From Ilumatobacteraceae bacterium (GTDB lineage Bacteria; Actinomycetota; Acidimicrobiia; Acidimicrobiales; Ilumatobacteraceae), in contig JALHOG010000006.1 of the NCBI GenBank assembly GCA_022843125.1, positions 62,001 through 126,000 on the forward strand: 64,000 nucleotides of DNA, read 5' to 3'. Each line of letters begins with the position of its first letter. The first letter of the stretch is position 1. The translations under genes were made by a program, and so were the position numbers. Shown here piece by piece: positions 32,210 to 41,934 of the stretch. Below the pieces are notes generated by a model. That model ran no database searches and was not told the origin of the DNA. It saw only the letters and a list, made by a program, of their open reading frames with translations.

Positions 32210-33271
32210 TCAGCGGAGCTCGGCGAGCAGCGGCGTGAGGTCGAGGTGGTCGAGGCTCGGCAGGTGGACGTCGACCGCGTCGTGGAGCAGGTGCTGCCAG
32301 AAGTCGTAGCGGAAGAAGTGCCGGCCCTCACGCACCACATAGTTGAGCAGGAAGAAGCGGTACGCCTCCTTGAGGAACAGCACCTCCTCGGGGAGCAGCG
32401 GGTACTCGGCGTGGTAGGCGCGCAGGAAGGCGCGGAAGCGGGGTTCGAGCAGCGTGTGCGCGGCGTAGGTGAACGTGGTGCGGTCACCGGTGCGCGACGA
32501 GACGCGCGACAGGAAGTAGAAGTCGAGCAGCCGGGATTCGATCCGGAACCAGTCGTAGTCCCACCGGCTGAACAGCCGGAAGGCGTCGGGGTCGTCGGCG
32601 TCGAACTCGACCGAGAAGTTGCCGAGGTTCCAGTCGATCAGCACCGGGATCTTCGGCCAGTTGTCGTACCCGGTCTCGTAGGCCGCCATCAGGAACCGAT
32701 GCGTGTGCCGCCGGACGAGGTCGACCCGGCTCTGGTCGAGCCCGAGCACCTCACCGGCGTTGCGCGCGCCGGTCATCTCGTAGAGGTTGACAGCGTCGGA
32801 CTTGGCGGTCTTCGACGGCGGTGGGATCAGGCGCGCCACCGCGGCCGACGCCTTGTGGAACCGGGCCAGCTCGGTGCCGAGACACGCCACCTGCGATCCC
32901 GTGAGGATCTTCGGGAGGCGATCGCGCGCCTCGATGTAGTGGTAGAAGATCACCCACATCTCGCCGTCGTAGTAGATGTACGGCGCGCCGTCGCGCGTGA
33001 AGGCGTTGGCGAGGAAGTTCTCGTACGGCCCGCTGCGCAGCAGCAGGTTCACCCGGTTCAGCCGGTCATGATCCTCCGCGAACAGGAAGAACGAGCCGTA
33101 GTTCGACGACTTGGCGATCACCCAGGTGCCGTCGGCGAGGGTGAGCCGATACACGCGGTTGGTCGACACCATCGCGCTCAGCTCGGCGATCTCGGAGATC
33201 CCCCGCTCGTCGCCGTAGTCGCCCCAAGCGGCGGCGACCACGTCGCGGTGCCGAGCATCCATCGCGTCCAC
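32210..33271 (-). CDS. Aminoglycoside-phosphotransferase-like kinase
   Basis: 353 residues of the APH/choline-kinase fold: nucleotide lysine in WVIAKSSNYGS, catalytic motif LIDWNLGNFSVEF (Asp and Asn of the Brenner motif, with Trp in place of the usual residues) and a metal-binding Asp in SRWDYDWFRIE. It is rich in Tyr, Phe and Arg. The substrate may be a small metabolite or sugar and is not evident. It converges on the lipoprotein gene with 13 nt between. Confidence 0.72.
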   Translation of the reverse strand: MDAMDARHRDVVAAAWGDYGDERGISEIAELSAMVSTNRVYRLTLADGTWVIAKSSNYGSFFLFAEDHDRLNRVNLLLRSGPYENFLANAFTRDGAPYIYYDGEMWVIFYHYIEARDRLPKILTGSQVACLGTELARFHKASAAVARLIPPPSKTAKSDAVNLYEMTGARNAGEVLGLDQSRVDLVRRHTHRFLMAAYETGYDNWPKIPVLIDWNLGNFSVEFDADDPDAFRLFSRWDYDWFRIESRLLDFYFLSRVSSRTGDRTTFTYAAHTLLEPRFRAFLRAYHAEYPLLPEEVLFLKEAYRFFLLNYVVREGRHFFRYDFWQHLLHDAVDVHLPSLDHLDLTPLLAELR

Positions 33272-33345
33272 GGGTGCGAGCCTGCCACATTGCGGACCGA
33301 CCGCGCAGGCGTCGGAGTTGTGGGAGCTGCGACGATGGAGTCGGC

Positions 33346-33894
33346 ATGGAAGGCACCGCCGACCCGTCTGCCGGGCACGACCCGGGCGAACGCCTGCTGG
33401 CGATCTACGACACGTCGGTACGCGAGGTGTACGGCTACCTCCTCCATCGCTGCCGGCACACCGCCACCGCCGAGGATCTCACCGCCGAGACGTTCATGGC
33501 CGCCGTGTCGTCGATCGACCGCGGGGTGGTGGGCGAGGTGACGACCGCCTGGCTGGTCGGCATCGCCCGGCACAAGCTCGTCGACCATTGGCGACGCCTC
33601 GAACGTTCGACACGGAACCTGCAGGCGGTGGCCGACCCACCGATCGACGACGACCCCTGGGACGCCCAACTCGACGGATTCCTCGCCCGTGACGTGCTCG
33701 ACCGGCTCGGCGCCCACCACCGCGCGGCGTTGACACTTCGGTACGTCGACGACCTCACGGTGCCCGACGTGGCCGGCGTCCTCGACCGCACCGTCCACGC
33801 CACCGAGGCGCTGCTCGTACGGGCGAGACGGGCGTTCCGGGACCTGTACGAGCAGCTCGCCGGCCCCGAGGACCACGAGGAGGTGACGCGATGA
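33346..33894 (+). CDS. ECF sigma factor (second)
   Basis: 182 residues. Region 2 is YDTSVREVYGYLLHRCRHTATAEDLTAETFMAAV, with the following W-rich helix. Region 4 is LTLRYVDDLTVPDVAGVLDRTVHATEALLVRARRAFRD. The chosen ATG begins MEGTADPS; upstream in-frame residues look non-coding. ATGA overlap couples it to the VOC-GyrI fusion protein, which takes the place where an anti-sigma factor is usually found. Confidence 0.9.
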   Translation: MEGTADPSAGHDPGERLLAIYDTSVREVYGYLLHRCRHTATAEDLTAETFMAAVSSIDRGVVGEVTTAWLVGIARHKLVDHWRRLERSTRNLQAVADPPIDDDPWDAQLDGFLARDVLDRLGAHHRAALTLRYVDDLTVPDVAGVLDRTVHATEALLVRARRAFRDLYEQLAGPEDHEEVTR

Positions 33895-35036
33895 GCGCGT
33901 TCGACCAGTTGCGTACCCCGCTGCTGCCCGCCGACCCCGACCCGCGGTTCGTCGCCCGGTTGCGCGCCGACCTGACCGACGCGATCCGCGCCGCACACCT
34001 GCCCGTCGTCGAGCTCGCGCCCCGGGCCGACACGATCGCCACGATCGGCCAGGCGATCGGCCGGGCGACGCTCGTGCCGTACCTCGCCGTGCGCGGCGCC
34101 GTCGCAGCGATCGACTGGTACGCCACCGTGTTCGGCGCCGTGGAGACGGTGCGCTACACCGGCGACGACGGCCGGATCGGACACGCGGAGCTGCGGATCG
34201 GTGCCGCGACGGTGTACGTGTCGGACGAGTATCCCGACTTCGACGCCGTCAGCCCCGACTTCCTGGGCGGCACCGCGGTGGCACTGAACCTCGTCGTCAC
34301 CGACGTCGATGCGGTGTTCGCCGCGGCGGTCGCCGCGGGTGCGACCGTGCGACGCGAACCCACCGACCAGGCGTACGGCGAGCGCTCGTGCGCGATCCTC
34401 GATCCGTGGGGCCATCGGTGGCTGATCCAGACGACGATCGCGACACCGACGATCGACGAGATCGACGCCGCGATGGACGGGTTCGCCGTGACCGCGGCCG
34501 ATCCGACGGCCGGTGCCCGGATCGTGCGCGAACCACGTATCGACGAGCGCCCCGAGGTGCACCTGCTCGGCATCCGCGACGAGGTCGCGATGGCCGACCT
34601 CGGCGGCGTGATCCCACGGCTGCTCGACGAGCTGACGGCGTGGCTCGAGCAACACTCGGTCGCGTCCCGCAAGCCGCTCGTGCGGTATCACGCGATCGAC
34701 CCCGAACGCAGCACCGTCGACGTCACGATCGGTGTGGTCACCGACGCCGGCGCACACACCGGCGACGAGCGAGTGGTGCCCGAGGTGCTGCTCGCCGGAC
34801 GCTACGCGTCGCTCGTCTACGCCGGGCTCGAGGGCGCCGCCGCCAACGCCGTGTTGGTGCGGTGGGCCGAGGCCAACGACGTGCGCTGGGATCGCTGGGA
34901 CGGCGACCGGGGCGACACGTTCGCGACCCGGGTGGAACACCTCCTCACCGGACCGGACGACGACCCCGATCCCGCTGCCTGGCTGACCGAGGTGGCGATC
35001 AGGATCGCCGGCACCGACACCGACCAGGAGCCGTGA
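33891..35036 (+). CDS. VOC (glyoxalase-like) domain fused to a GyrI-like ligand-binding domain
   Basis: 381 residues. The first 45 residues (FDQLRTPLLPADPDPRFVARLRADL) look like the short helix found at the start of sigma-linked proteins. A PhnB-type VOC domain spans about 60-185 (PYLAVRGAVAAIDWYATVFGAVE ... ILDPWGHRWLIQT). A GyrI/effector-binding domain spans about 205-370. Both halves are small-molecule binding folds. Being coupled to an ECF sigma gene by ATGA, it is a candidate chemical sensor that controls the sigma factor. No membrane helix. Confidence 0.8.
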   Translation: MSAFDQLRTPLLPADPDPRFVARLRADLTDAIRAAHLPVVELAPRADTIATIGQAIGRATLVPYLAVRGAVAAIDWYATVFGAVETVRYTGDDGRIGHAELRIGAATVYVSDEYPDFDAVSPDFLGGTAVALNLVVTDVDAVFAAAVAAGATVRREPTDQAYGERSCAILDPWGHRWLIQTTIATPTIDEIDAAMDGFAVTAADPTAGARIVREPRIDERPEVHLLGIRDEVAMADLGGVIPRLLDELTAWLEQHSVASRKPLVRYHAIDPERSTVDVTIGVVTDAGAHTGDERVVPEVLLAGRYASLVYAGLEGAAANAVLVRWAEANDVRWDRWDGDRGDTFATRVEHLLTGPDDDPDPAAWLTEVAIRIAGTDTDQEP

Positions 35037-35037
35037 C

Positions 35038-35433
35038 ATGAGCATCGGACCGCACGACCCCACCAGCACCTACCTGCACCTCGGCACCGGACCGGAGGTC
35101 GACGTCATCGCGGTCACCCACGACTTCTGGGCGACGATCGACTCGCGGCCGGGCCTGCACACCGGCCGACTCGTCACCGGGATGACCAACGACGCCGACT
35201 GGACCGTCTGGGAGATGCACCCGGCAGGCGACGAGCTGATCGTGGTGACGTCGGGCGCAGTGCGCTTCCACCTCGACGACGGATCGGGCGACAGCGGGGT
35301 CACACAGCTCACGGTGGAGGCGCCGCACTACATCGTCGTCCCGGCCGGCACGTGGCACACCGCTGACACGCTCGGCCCGGCACACCTGCTGATCGTCACC
35401 TGGGGCGAGGGCACCGAGCACCGCCCCCGCTGA
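35038..35433 (+). CDS. Cupin-domain protein
   Basis: 131 residues, a single small cupin: WEMHPAGDELIVVTSGAVRFHLDDG, then APHYIVVPAGTWHTADTLGPAHLLIVTWGEG. The first motif is HPAGDE in place of the usual HxHxxxE pattern, so metal binding may be reduced. It starts 1 nt after the fusion gene and completes a three-gene ECF operon. Confidence 0.82.
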   Translation: MSIGPHDPTSTYLHLGTGPEVDVIAVTHDFWATIDSRPGLHTGRLVTGMTNDADWTVWEMHPAGDELIVVTSGAVRFHLDDGSGDSGVTQLTVEAPHYIVVPAGTWHTADTLGPAHLLIVTWGEGTEHRPR

Positions 35434-35442
35434 GGTCGTGGG

Positions 35443-37815
35443 TCAACCGAGTGCGACGTGTTCCTCGAACGGGCTGCGGGGCACGATCTCGGGCGACCAC
35501 GCCCCACCCTCGGCCGGGAGCGTCCGGTAGTACTCGATCCGGGGCTGGTCGTCGGTGAGGATGGGGCCGTCGCCGATCGTGCGACGGATCGCGTCACCGT
35601 CTGCGGTGAACAGGGCCCCGAGCCCGGCCCAGTCGTTGACGCCGATCGGGGCCAGGACCACCTGCCAGCCCGGGTCGGCCAGTTTCCGTTCGAGCACTGC
35701 GGGGTCGAGGTCGATCCGCTCGTTCGAACCGATCAGCATCGACCCGTCGGCCCACGCGGTGACGTGCGGGAACACCGACTCGAAGCTGCGCAGCACCATG
35801 CCGTAGTCGCGTGCGTTCGACTGCGGCGCCCACTGGACCATCAGCCCACCAGGAGCGAGCGCGTCGCGAGCGAGTTCCCAGTACTCGACCGACCACAGCT
35901 TGCCGGCACCTGCGTGAGTCGGCGGGATGACGTCGGCGGTGATGATGTCGTAACGCTCGTCGGTGACGAGGAGATGGTTGCGGCCGTCGTCGACCGTGAT
36001 GTGCACGTTCGAGCGGTCGACCACATCGGCATTGACATCGGCGAGGAAACGGGCACCCTCCACGACATCGGGCGACAGCTCGACGACGTCGACCTCGATC
36101 CCGGGTGCCTGGCTCAGTGCTCCCGGGCTGACCCCGCCACCGAGGCCGATCACGAGCGCTCGCTGCGGGTCGGGGTGGAGGGCGACCGGGAGCGTGCCGA
36201 GCAGCCGGTGATACCCGACCATCTCGGGCGTCGTGTTGGCCTGGTGTTGACCGTCGACGTACATCACGAGGAACTCCCCCGCGCGCTGGATCGACACGGT
36301 GGTCTGGGCATCGTCGGACTTCCACACGACCGTCTCGCCGGGGAAGCGATGGAACATCACGGACGAGTAGGGGTCGGGCACCAGTGCGATCGCGACGAAC
36401 GCGGCCAGCGCGGCCGTGCCGAGCCCGGCGACCGTGGCGGTCCGCAGCTCGACGACGAGCGCCAGCAGCCAGACGCCGGTGGCGATCACCAGGAGCCCGA
36501 GCACGACGACGCTCGCTTGCGCACCGATGGCCGGCACCATGACGAACCCGGCGATGAGCGACCCGGCGATGCCCGCCGCGACGTTGCACGCGACGAACGT
36601 GCCGACACGTTCACCGCTCGCGTGGTGATCGTCGCCGATCCAGAGCTCGATGCCAACCGGGAAGGCGAAGCCCATCAGCAACGTGGCCGGCAGCATCGAC
36701 AGCACACTCGCCCCGATCACCAGCGTGAGCGATTGGCCGCCGGCCTCGAGCCCGAGGCGGTCGAGCACCACGAACGTCTTCGACAACGCGAGGAACGAAC
36801 CGAGCGCGGCGAAGCCGAGCAGCAGCTCGACTGCGGCGAGGTTGCGGACGGTGGCGAATCCGCGTCGCAGCAGTGGCGTGGCGAGGGCCGATCCGACCGA
36901 GATTCCGACGAGCACGGTCGCCAACATCACGGTGAACGCGTACGTGCTGCTCTCGAGGAACAGCACCAACTGCCGGAACCACACCACCTCGAGTGCGAGC
37001 GTGACGAAGCCGGACACGATGAATACCGCGAGTACCGCCCGGCGGGCACGGGGTGACACCGGCGGACGACGCGACACGGCTGCCACCGCGCCGTCGGCGC
37101 GCGCCTCGGCCACCGGTTCGGCATCCCAGCGGCGAGCGGCCACCACGGCGGCTGCGCCGGCGACGATGTTGACGACGGCGGCGACGAGGAACGTCCGGTT
37201 GAGCCCCCACAGCCCGATCAGCCAGAAGCCCGACACGACCGTGCCGAGGACCGCTCCGGCGGTATTCCAGGCGTAGAGCATGCCGACGCGGCTGCCGAGC
37301 GCCGCGTCGCGCAGCAGGCTCGACGACACGATCAACGGCAGGCTCGCCCCCATGAACGTGGCGGGGATCATCAGCACGGCGAACGTGAGCACGAACCGGA
37401 CGACCGTGAGCACCGCGAGCGAGTCGGTCACGTTGCCTGCGAACCAGACGTAGAGATCACCGGCCGCACCGAGCATGAACGGCGTGGCGAGGGCGAGCAC
37501 GCCGGTCGCGATCTCGATCGCCCCGTACCAGGCGATCGGCCGGGAGGTGCGCCGGGCGAGCCGGCCGGCGAGGTACCCGCCGAGCGCGAGGCCACCGAAG
37601 AACGCGGCGAGCACGGTCGACACGGCCTGCACCGTGACACCGAAGACGAGCGACAGCTCGCGCAGCCACAGCTGCTGGTACACGAGCCCACATGCGCCGG
37701 TCGCGAAGAACAGCACCAGCACGATGACGAACCGCAGGGTGGTCGGGACCGAGCCGGGGCGAGCCGGTTCCACGACTCCGTCGACCTCTGCCACGTCCTC
37801 GGCATGCACCACCAT
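35443..37815 (-). CDS. Multi-span membrane protein fused to a spermidine-synthase-like domain
   Basis: 790 residues. The first 500 hold about 14 membrane helices resembling an MFS-type transporter (TLRFVIVLVLFFATGACGLVYQQLWLREL is typical of this fused family). The C-terminal 290 residues are a spermidine synthase/methyltransferase fold: RALVIGLGGGVSPGALSQAPGIEVDVVELSPDVVEGA, VDDGRNHLL and DIITADVIPPTHAGAGKLWSVEYWELA. The aminopropyl-transfer residues are not obvious, so the true reaction is unknown. ATG 37815 is preferred over the TTG 27 nt upstream. Confidence 0.87.
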   Translation of the reverse strand: MVVHAEDVAEVDGVVEPARPGSVPTTLRFVIVLVLFFATGACGLVYQQLWLRELSLVFGVTVQAVSTVLAAFFGGLALGGYLAGRLARRTSRPIAWYGAIEIATGVLALATPFMLGAAGDLYVWFAGNVTDSLAVLTVVRFVLTFAVLMIPATFMGASLPLIVSSSLLRDAALGSRVGMLYAWNTAGAVLGTVVSGFWLIGLWGLNRTFLVAAVVNIVAGAAAVVAARRWDAEPVAEARADGAVAAVSRRPPVSPRARRAVLAVFIVSGFVTLALEVVWFRQLVLFLESSTYAFTVMLATVLVGISVGSALATPLLRRGFATVRNLAAVELLLGFAALGSFLALSKTFVVLDRLGLEAGGQSLTLVIGASVLSMLPATLLMGFAFPVGIELWIGDDHHASGERVGTFVACNVAAGIAGSLIAGFVMVPAIGAQASVVVLGLLVIATGVWLLALVVELRTATVAGLGTAALAAFVAIALVPDPYSSVMFHRFPGETVVWKSDDAQTTVSIQRAGEFLVMYVDGQHQANTTPEMVGYHRLLGTLPVALHPDPQRALVIGLGGGVSPGALSQAPGIEVDVVELSPDVVEGARFLADVNADVVDRSNVHITVDDGRNHLLVTDERYDIITADVIPPTHAGAGKLWSVEYWELARDALAPGGLMVQWAPQSNARDYGMVLRSFESVFPHVTAWADGSMLIGSNERIDLDPAVLERKLADPGWQVVLAPIGVNDWAGLGALFTADGDAIRRTIGDGPILTDDQPRIEYYRTLPAEGGAWSPEIVPRSPFEEHVALG

Positions 37816-37902
37816 CGCGAGCGAGCGTAGACCCGCCCCCAAGAGGTGACGTGGCGTTCGCCGTCATCCGCTGCACTGAGACGTCGGTCACACCGCGTGG
37901 CC

Positions 37903-37908
37903 TACTGT
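37903..37908 (+). promoter_or_regulatory. -10 box of the acyl-CoA synthetase gene
   Basis: TACTGT, 8 nt before ATG 37917, giving a leaderless or nearly leaderless message and fixing the start codon. Confidence 0.5.
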
Positions 37909-37916
37909 CTTCCGCC

Positions 37917-39533
37917 ATGGAGTATCAATGGGCCACGGCCTGGGAGTCGATCGCGGACGCAGTACCGGAGCGGCCCGCGATCACCAACGGCGCCACCACA
38001 CGCACCTGGTCGGAGTACGACGAGCGCGCGGCCCGCGTTGCGTCGGCGCTGGTGGCGGCGGGCCTGCGCCCCGAGTCGAAGGTCGGCCTCTACCTGTACA
38101 ACGGCAACGAGTACCTCGAGGCCCAGTACGGCACCTTCAAGATGCGCGGCGTCGCGATCAACGTCAACTACCGCTACCTCGACGAGGAGCTGTGGTATCT
38201 GCTCGACAACAGCGATGCAGAGGCGCTGTTCTTCCACACATCGCTCGGCGAGCGCGTCGCCCGCGTGATCGACCGGCTCCCGAACCTGAAACTGTTGGTG
38301 GAGGTCGACGACGGCGGCCCGTCGATCGGTGACCGCGCCGTGGCGTACGACGCGCTCGTGGCGGGGCACCAGCCGATGGAGCGGATCGCCCGCGATGCGA
38401 CCGACATCTACATGCTCTACACCGGCGGCACCACGGGCATGCCGAAGGGCGTGATGTACCCGATGGCCGACATCTGTGGCTTCTTCAGCGGGCTCGGCTA
38501 TCGCGCCGCTGGCATGGCGGCGCCCGAGCGCCCTGAAGACCTCGCGCCCAGCGCGCGCGACCTCGCCGACCAAGGGGTCACCACGGTGTCGATCACCGGG
38601 GCGCCGCTGATGCACGGCACCGGGTTGTGGCTCGGCGCGCTGATGCACCACATGATGGGCGGCCACGTGATCACGCTCACCAATCGCAGCCTCGACGCCC
38701 ACGAGCTGCTCGCCGCGATCCAGCACCACCGCTGCTCCCACAACACGATCGTCGGTGACGCCTTCTCGAAGCCGATCCTCAAGGCGCTCGACGAGGCGAT
38801 CGAGCGGGGCGAGCCGTACGACACGTCGTCGCTGAAGATGATGGTGTCGTCGGGGGTGATGTGGACCACCGAGGTCAAAGAGGCGCTGCTCGACCGCATC
38901 CCGCAGGTGATCCTCTACGACGCGATGGGATCGAGCGAGGGGTCGATGGGCAGCCAGGTCACGATGCGCGGGCTCGCCACCGAGACCGCGAAGTTCGTGA
39001 AGAACCCGACGACGAAGGTGTTCCGCGAGGACGACACCGAGGTCACGCCCGGCTCCGGCGAGATCGGCCGTGTGGCCGCCGGCGGCCTGGTGCCGCTCGG
39101 CTACTTCAAGGACCCGGAGAAGTCGGCGCGCACGTTCCGCGTGATCGACGGCGTGCGCTACTCGTTCCCGGGCGACATGGGCCAGATCGACGCCGACGGC
39201 ACGCTGATCCTGCTCGGCCGCGGGAGCAACGTCATCAACTCGGGCGGCGAGAAGATCTTCCCCGAGGAGGTCGAGGAGGCGGTGAAGCGCCATCCGGGCG
39301 TGGTCGACTGCCTCGTCGTCGGGGTCGACGACGAGAAGTTCGGCCAGGCGGTCACCGCCGTCGCGTCGCTGACCCCAGGCGCCGAGGCCACCGAGGCCGA
39401 CGTGATCGCGACCGTCAAGGAGCACCTCGCGAGCTACAAGGCCCCGAAGCGGATCGTGTTCGTCACCCAGGTGCCGCGCGCCCCCAACGGCAAAGCCGAC
39501 TACAAGACGGCGCGCGACCTCGCGACAGCCTGA
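37917..39533 (+). CDS. Acyl-CoA synthetase (FadD-like AMP-forming ligase)
   Basis: 538 residues of the ANL superfamily: P-loop YTGGTTGMPKGVM, core motif YDAMGSSEG, FPGDMGQIDADGTLILLGRGSNVINSGGEKIFPEEVEEA and the C-terminal catalytic lysine in NGKADYK. It forms an acyl-AMP from a carboxylic acid and ATP, then transfers the acyl group to CoA. The sequence is of the FadD type common in actinobacterial fatty-acid or sterol catabolism; the acid is not known. A near-copy of its last 13 codons recurs at 42273. Confidence 0.93.
   Translation: MEYQWATAWESIADAVPERPAITNGATTRTWSEYDERAARVASALVAAGLRPESKVGLYLYNGNEYLEAQYGTFKMRGVAINVNYRYLDEELWYLLDNSDAEALFFHTSLGERVARVIDRLPNLKLLVEVDDGGPSIGDRAVAYDALVAGHQPMERIARDATDIYMLYTGGTTGMPKGVMYPMADICGFFSGLGYRAAGMAAPERPEDLAPSARDLADQGVTTVSITGAPLMHGTGLWLGALMHHMMGGHVITLTNRSLDAHELLAAIQHHRCSHNTIVGDAFSKPILKALDEAIERGEPYDTSSLKMMVSSGVMWTTEVKEALLDRIPQVILYDAMGSSEGSMGSQVTMRGLATETAKFVKNPTTKVFREDDTEVTPGSGEIGRVAAGGLVPLGYFKDPEKSARTFRVIDGVRYSFPGDMGQIDADGTLILLGRGSNVINSGGEKIFPEEVEEAVKRHPGVVDCLVVGVDDEKFGQAVTAVASLTPGAEATEADVIATVKEHLASYKAPKRIVFVTQVPRAPNGKADYKTARDLATA
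39493..39530 (+). repeat. Direct repeat, copy 1, at the 3' end of the acyl-CoA synthetase gene
   Basis: Matches 42273-42310 at 33 of 38 positions without gaps, including GCGCGCGACCTCGCGAC. The two copies bracket a 2.8-kb segment that carries one lipoprotein gene. Confidence 0.5.
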
Positions 39534-39573
39534 CGCGCTCCGTTCCGATCGGTGGCGGTGACAGGTCGCTCCA

Positions 39574-41934
39574 TCAACCCGGAAGGGTCCAGATCACTGC
39601 GTGCTGCCCCTTGACGCCGCCGATCAGCAACGTGCCGTCCCGCACGACGATGGAGTTCGCGATCTGGTTGCCCGGACCACCGGCGATGGTGACCGGTGGC
39701 TGCCAATCCATCCCGTTGGTCGATCTCCAGATCAAAGCGTCGAAACCCTGCTCGACGTCGCCGCCACCGCCGACGGCCAGCCACTCGCTCCCGGACCAGA
39801 TCACATCCTGGACGTCCGACTTCCACGCACCCTCCAGGGAAACGGGGAGGACGAGATGGTCGATCGGTTCGGTGCCCGGCTCCCACGGCACCATCCTCAC
39901 CTGAGGCGAGGGTTCGGCCGTCTCCCAGTCGGACGCCTGCAGCGTCGTCACGATCCGCTCGTCGTTGACGGCACACCGGAGAATCTGCTCGGCCTCTGGC
40001 CGTAGCAGGAAGACCGCCGCGGGGACTGGTGGTGCGACGGGGAGCGACGCTTCGCCGATGATCCGTTCCGCACCGAGCACCGACGTCCCGCCATCGTCGG
40101 CCAGCGACACCACTGCTGCCAGAACGTCGTTGCTGCACACGACACCCGGCGTCGACGAGGTGGGAACCGACGACCAGGACACGGCGTCCGCCGAGGTGAG
40201 CAGCGCTGACGTCGCCGATGACGCGGTGACGCCATCCACCCTCGTCACGTGGAGCCTCTCGACAGTCGCCGTCATCGACGTCACGAACCCGTCGATGGCA
40301 CCGAGCATCGCCATCGAGTTCGCCGCCGGGTCGATCTCGTAGAACCGAGTCGTATTGGACGTCTCGTCGTGACCGGCCAGAACGAGACGTTCACCCCACC
40401 GATCGACGAAGAGCGGTCGGGTGCGCTCCGGCAATCGGAGCATTCCGTTCCACGTAGCTTCGCCTTCAGCACGCCACGCGAGTCCGAGTCCGGCCCGCGC
40501 CGTGTCACCTGGGGTGGTCGCGACACTGCCCGCGAGCACGGCGACCGTTCCCGCCGGGCTGACCGCCATGTCGGTCACCTGGAGTCGAGTTGCGTTCCGG
40601 AAACGGGGGACGTCCTCCAACGTACGACTCGTCCACGCTTCGCCGTCCCAACCCAGGAAGGTGTAGCCACCCATCCAGTCGCCGCCGACATAGACGAACC
40701 GATCCCCGGTGGACGCGACGAGACGACGCGTTGCGAGGTATGCGAGATCGCCAGAGGGGGTTGTGGGGGCATCGACCAGCGAGAACTCGCCACCGACACG
40801 TTCGAAGACGAGCAACGATGGTTGTTGCTCCACCCCGACGAGCAACCTCGACCCGACTGCAGAGAGCGCAACGATGTTCCCGGGGCGCCCCGGCCGCATC
40901 TCGCTCGGATCGAAGGGCGACAACTGGTAATCCAAACCGTCTGGACTCGTGGCGATCCGGATGTCGTCAGTCAGCCCGACGCCCAGCACGAACTGCCCAC
41001 CGTCCCAGGTCATGGCCCCCGGCCACATGCTGTTACCAGGAGCGAACGGAAGGTTCACCTCCGTCTCCGCCACGATGTCACCGTCGTCGGCGAGTTGGAA
41101 GGTCCACGCGTCGTAGGTCTGGGCACCGCTCCCGAGGGCGCGCTGCGCACGCGCGATCACCGCAACGCGCTCTCCATCGGTGGCGACGAGTGGCTCGTAG
41201 AAGGCCACGCCCCTCGCCGATCCCGTCCATGTCCGACCACCATCCGCCGAGAACCACACCTGCAAGTCGCTGAAGAACGGTCCGCCACCTCGGCCGACAA
41301 CGGCAAGCACGCCGTCGTTCAGTCGGAGGACGTGGTCGGCAACCGCCCCGTGCGTCACGCCAGCGGAGACGGGCAGGTCGACGAGGAACCAGCTTCCATC
41401 CCGGAAGAGCCACGCGGTCGGACGGCTGTTGCGACCTGCGTCGCGTGAGCCGACGACGATCACCCCGTCGTCATCGGCGAGGACGTCGCGAGCGACCCCC
41501 GGTACGCCTGGCTCGATCGGGAGCAGTTGGACATCTCCCAGCTGTCCCTCGGTGGACAGGGACCAGATCGCGGGTGATCCCACCCCATCGGTCGGGGAGA
41601 CGCTGCCCACGGCGACCCACTCGTCAGCCAGTCCAGTCAATGCGTGAAGCGCCATCTCCGGCTCCGGCTCCGGGTGCTGGATCGTCACCACTCCGTCATC
41701 GTCGACCACCACGAGATTGGGCTCGAGGTCGTGCACGACCGGCCCGGATGGCGGGACGGACTCGACTGGAGCAGGAGCGGTTGTGGACCGTGGGATGGGT
41801 TCGCGGTCGATGGTGGTCGGCGCCCGGTCGAGGTGAGGTGCAGCGGAGAGCGCTGTCGGCGCCTCGGCACTCGAGCAGGCGCTCGTCGCCAGCGACATCG
41901 CGGCCACCGCACACCATCGGATCGATCGTCTCAC
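39574..41934 (-). CDS. Secreted beta-propeller-like lipoprotein
   Basis: 786 residues. GTG 41934 gives a basic start and a hydrophobic stretch ending ATSAC; the -3 Thr is unusual for a lipobox. A long Thr/Pro spacer is followed by repeated beta segments with sialidase-like Asp boxes (FSADGGRTWTG, DALIWRSTNGMDW, TSPDGLDYQ). This is the pattern of exo-alpha-sialidase-like or WD-like propellers. No glycosidase active site is evident, so a binding or adhesive role is more likely. It lies alone between two direct repeats. Confidence 0.75.
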   Translation of the reverse strand: MRRSIRWCAVAAMSLATSACSSAEAPTALSAAPHLDRAPTTIDREPIPRSTTAPAPVESVPPSGPVVHDLEPNLVVVDDDGVVTIQHPEPEPEMALHALTGLADEWVAVGSVSPTDGVGSPAIWSLSTEGQLGDVQLLPIEPGVPGVARDVLADDDGVIVVGSRDAGRNSRPTAWLFRDGSWFLVDLPVSAGVTHGAVADHVLRLNDGVLAVVGRGGGPFFSDLQVWFSADGGRTWTGSARGVAFYEPLVATDGERVAVIARAQRALGSGAQTYDAWTFQLADDGDIVAETEVNLPFAPGNSMWPGAMTWDGGQFVLGVGLTDDIRIATSPDGLDYQLSPFDPSEMRPGRPGNIVALSAVGSRLLVGVEQQPSLLVFERVGGEFSLVDAPTTPSGDLAYLATRRLVASTGDRFVYVGGDWMGGYTFLGWDGEAWTSRTLEDVPRFRNATRLQVTDMAVSPAGTVAVLAGSVATTPGDTARAGLGLAWRAEGEATWNGMLRLPERTRPLFVDRWGERLVLAGHDETSNTTRFYEIDPAANSMAMLGAIDGFVTSMTATVERLHVTRVDGVTASSATSALLTSADAVSWSSVPTSSTPGVVCSNDVLAAVVSLADDGGTSVLGAERIIGEASLPVAPPVPAAVFLLRPEAEQILRCAVNDERIVTTLQASDWETAEPSPQVRMVPWEPGTEPIDHLVLPVSLEGAWKSDVQDVIWSGSEWLAVGGGGDVEQGFDALIWRSTNGMDWQPPVTIAGGPGNQIANSIVVRDGTLLIGGVKGQHAVIWTLPG

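Noticed and set aside
37816..37842. TTG start 27 nt upstream for the membrane/spermidine-synthase-like protein
   Set aside because: Adds nine residues with no gain; the ATG at 37815 is preferred.
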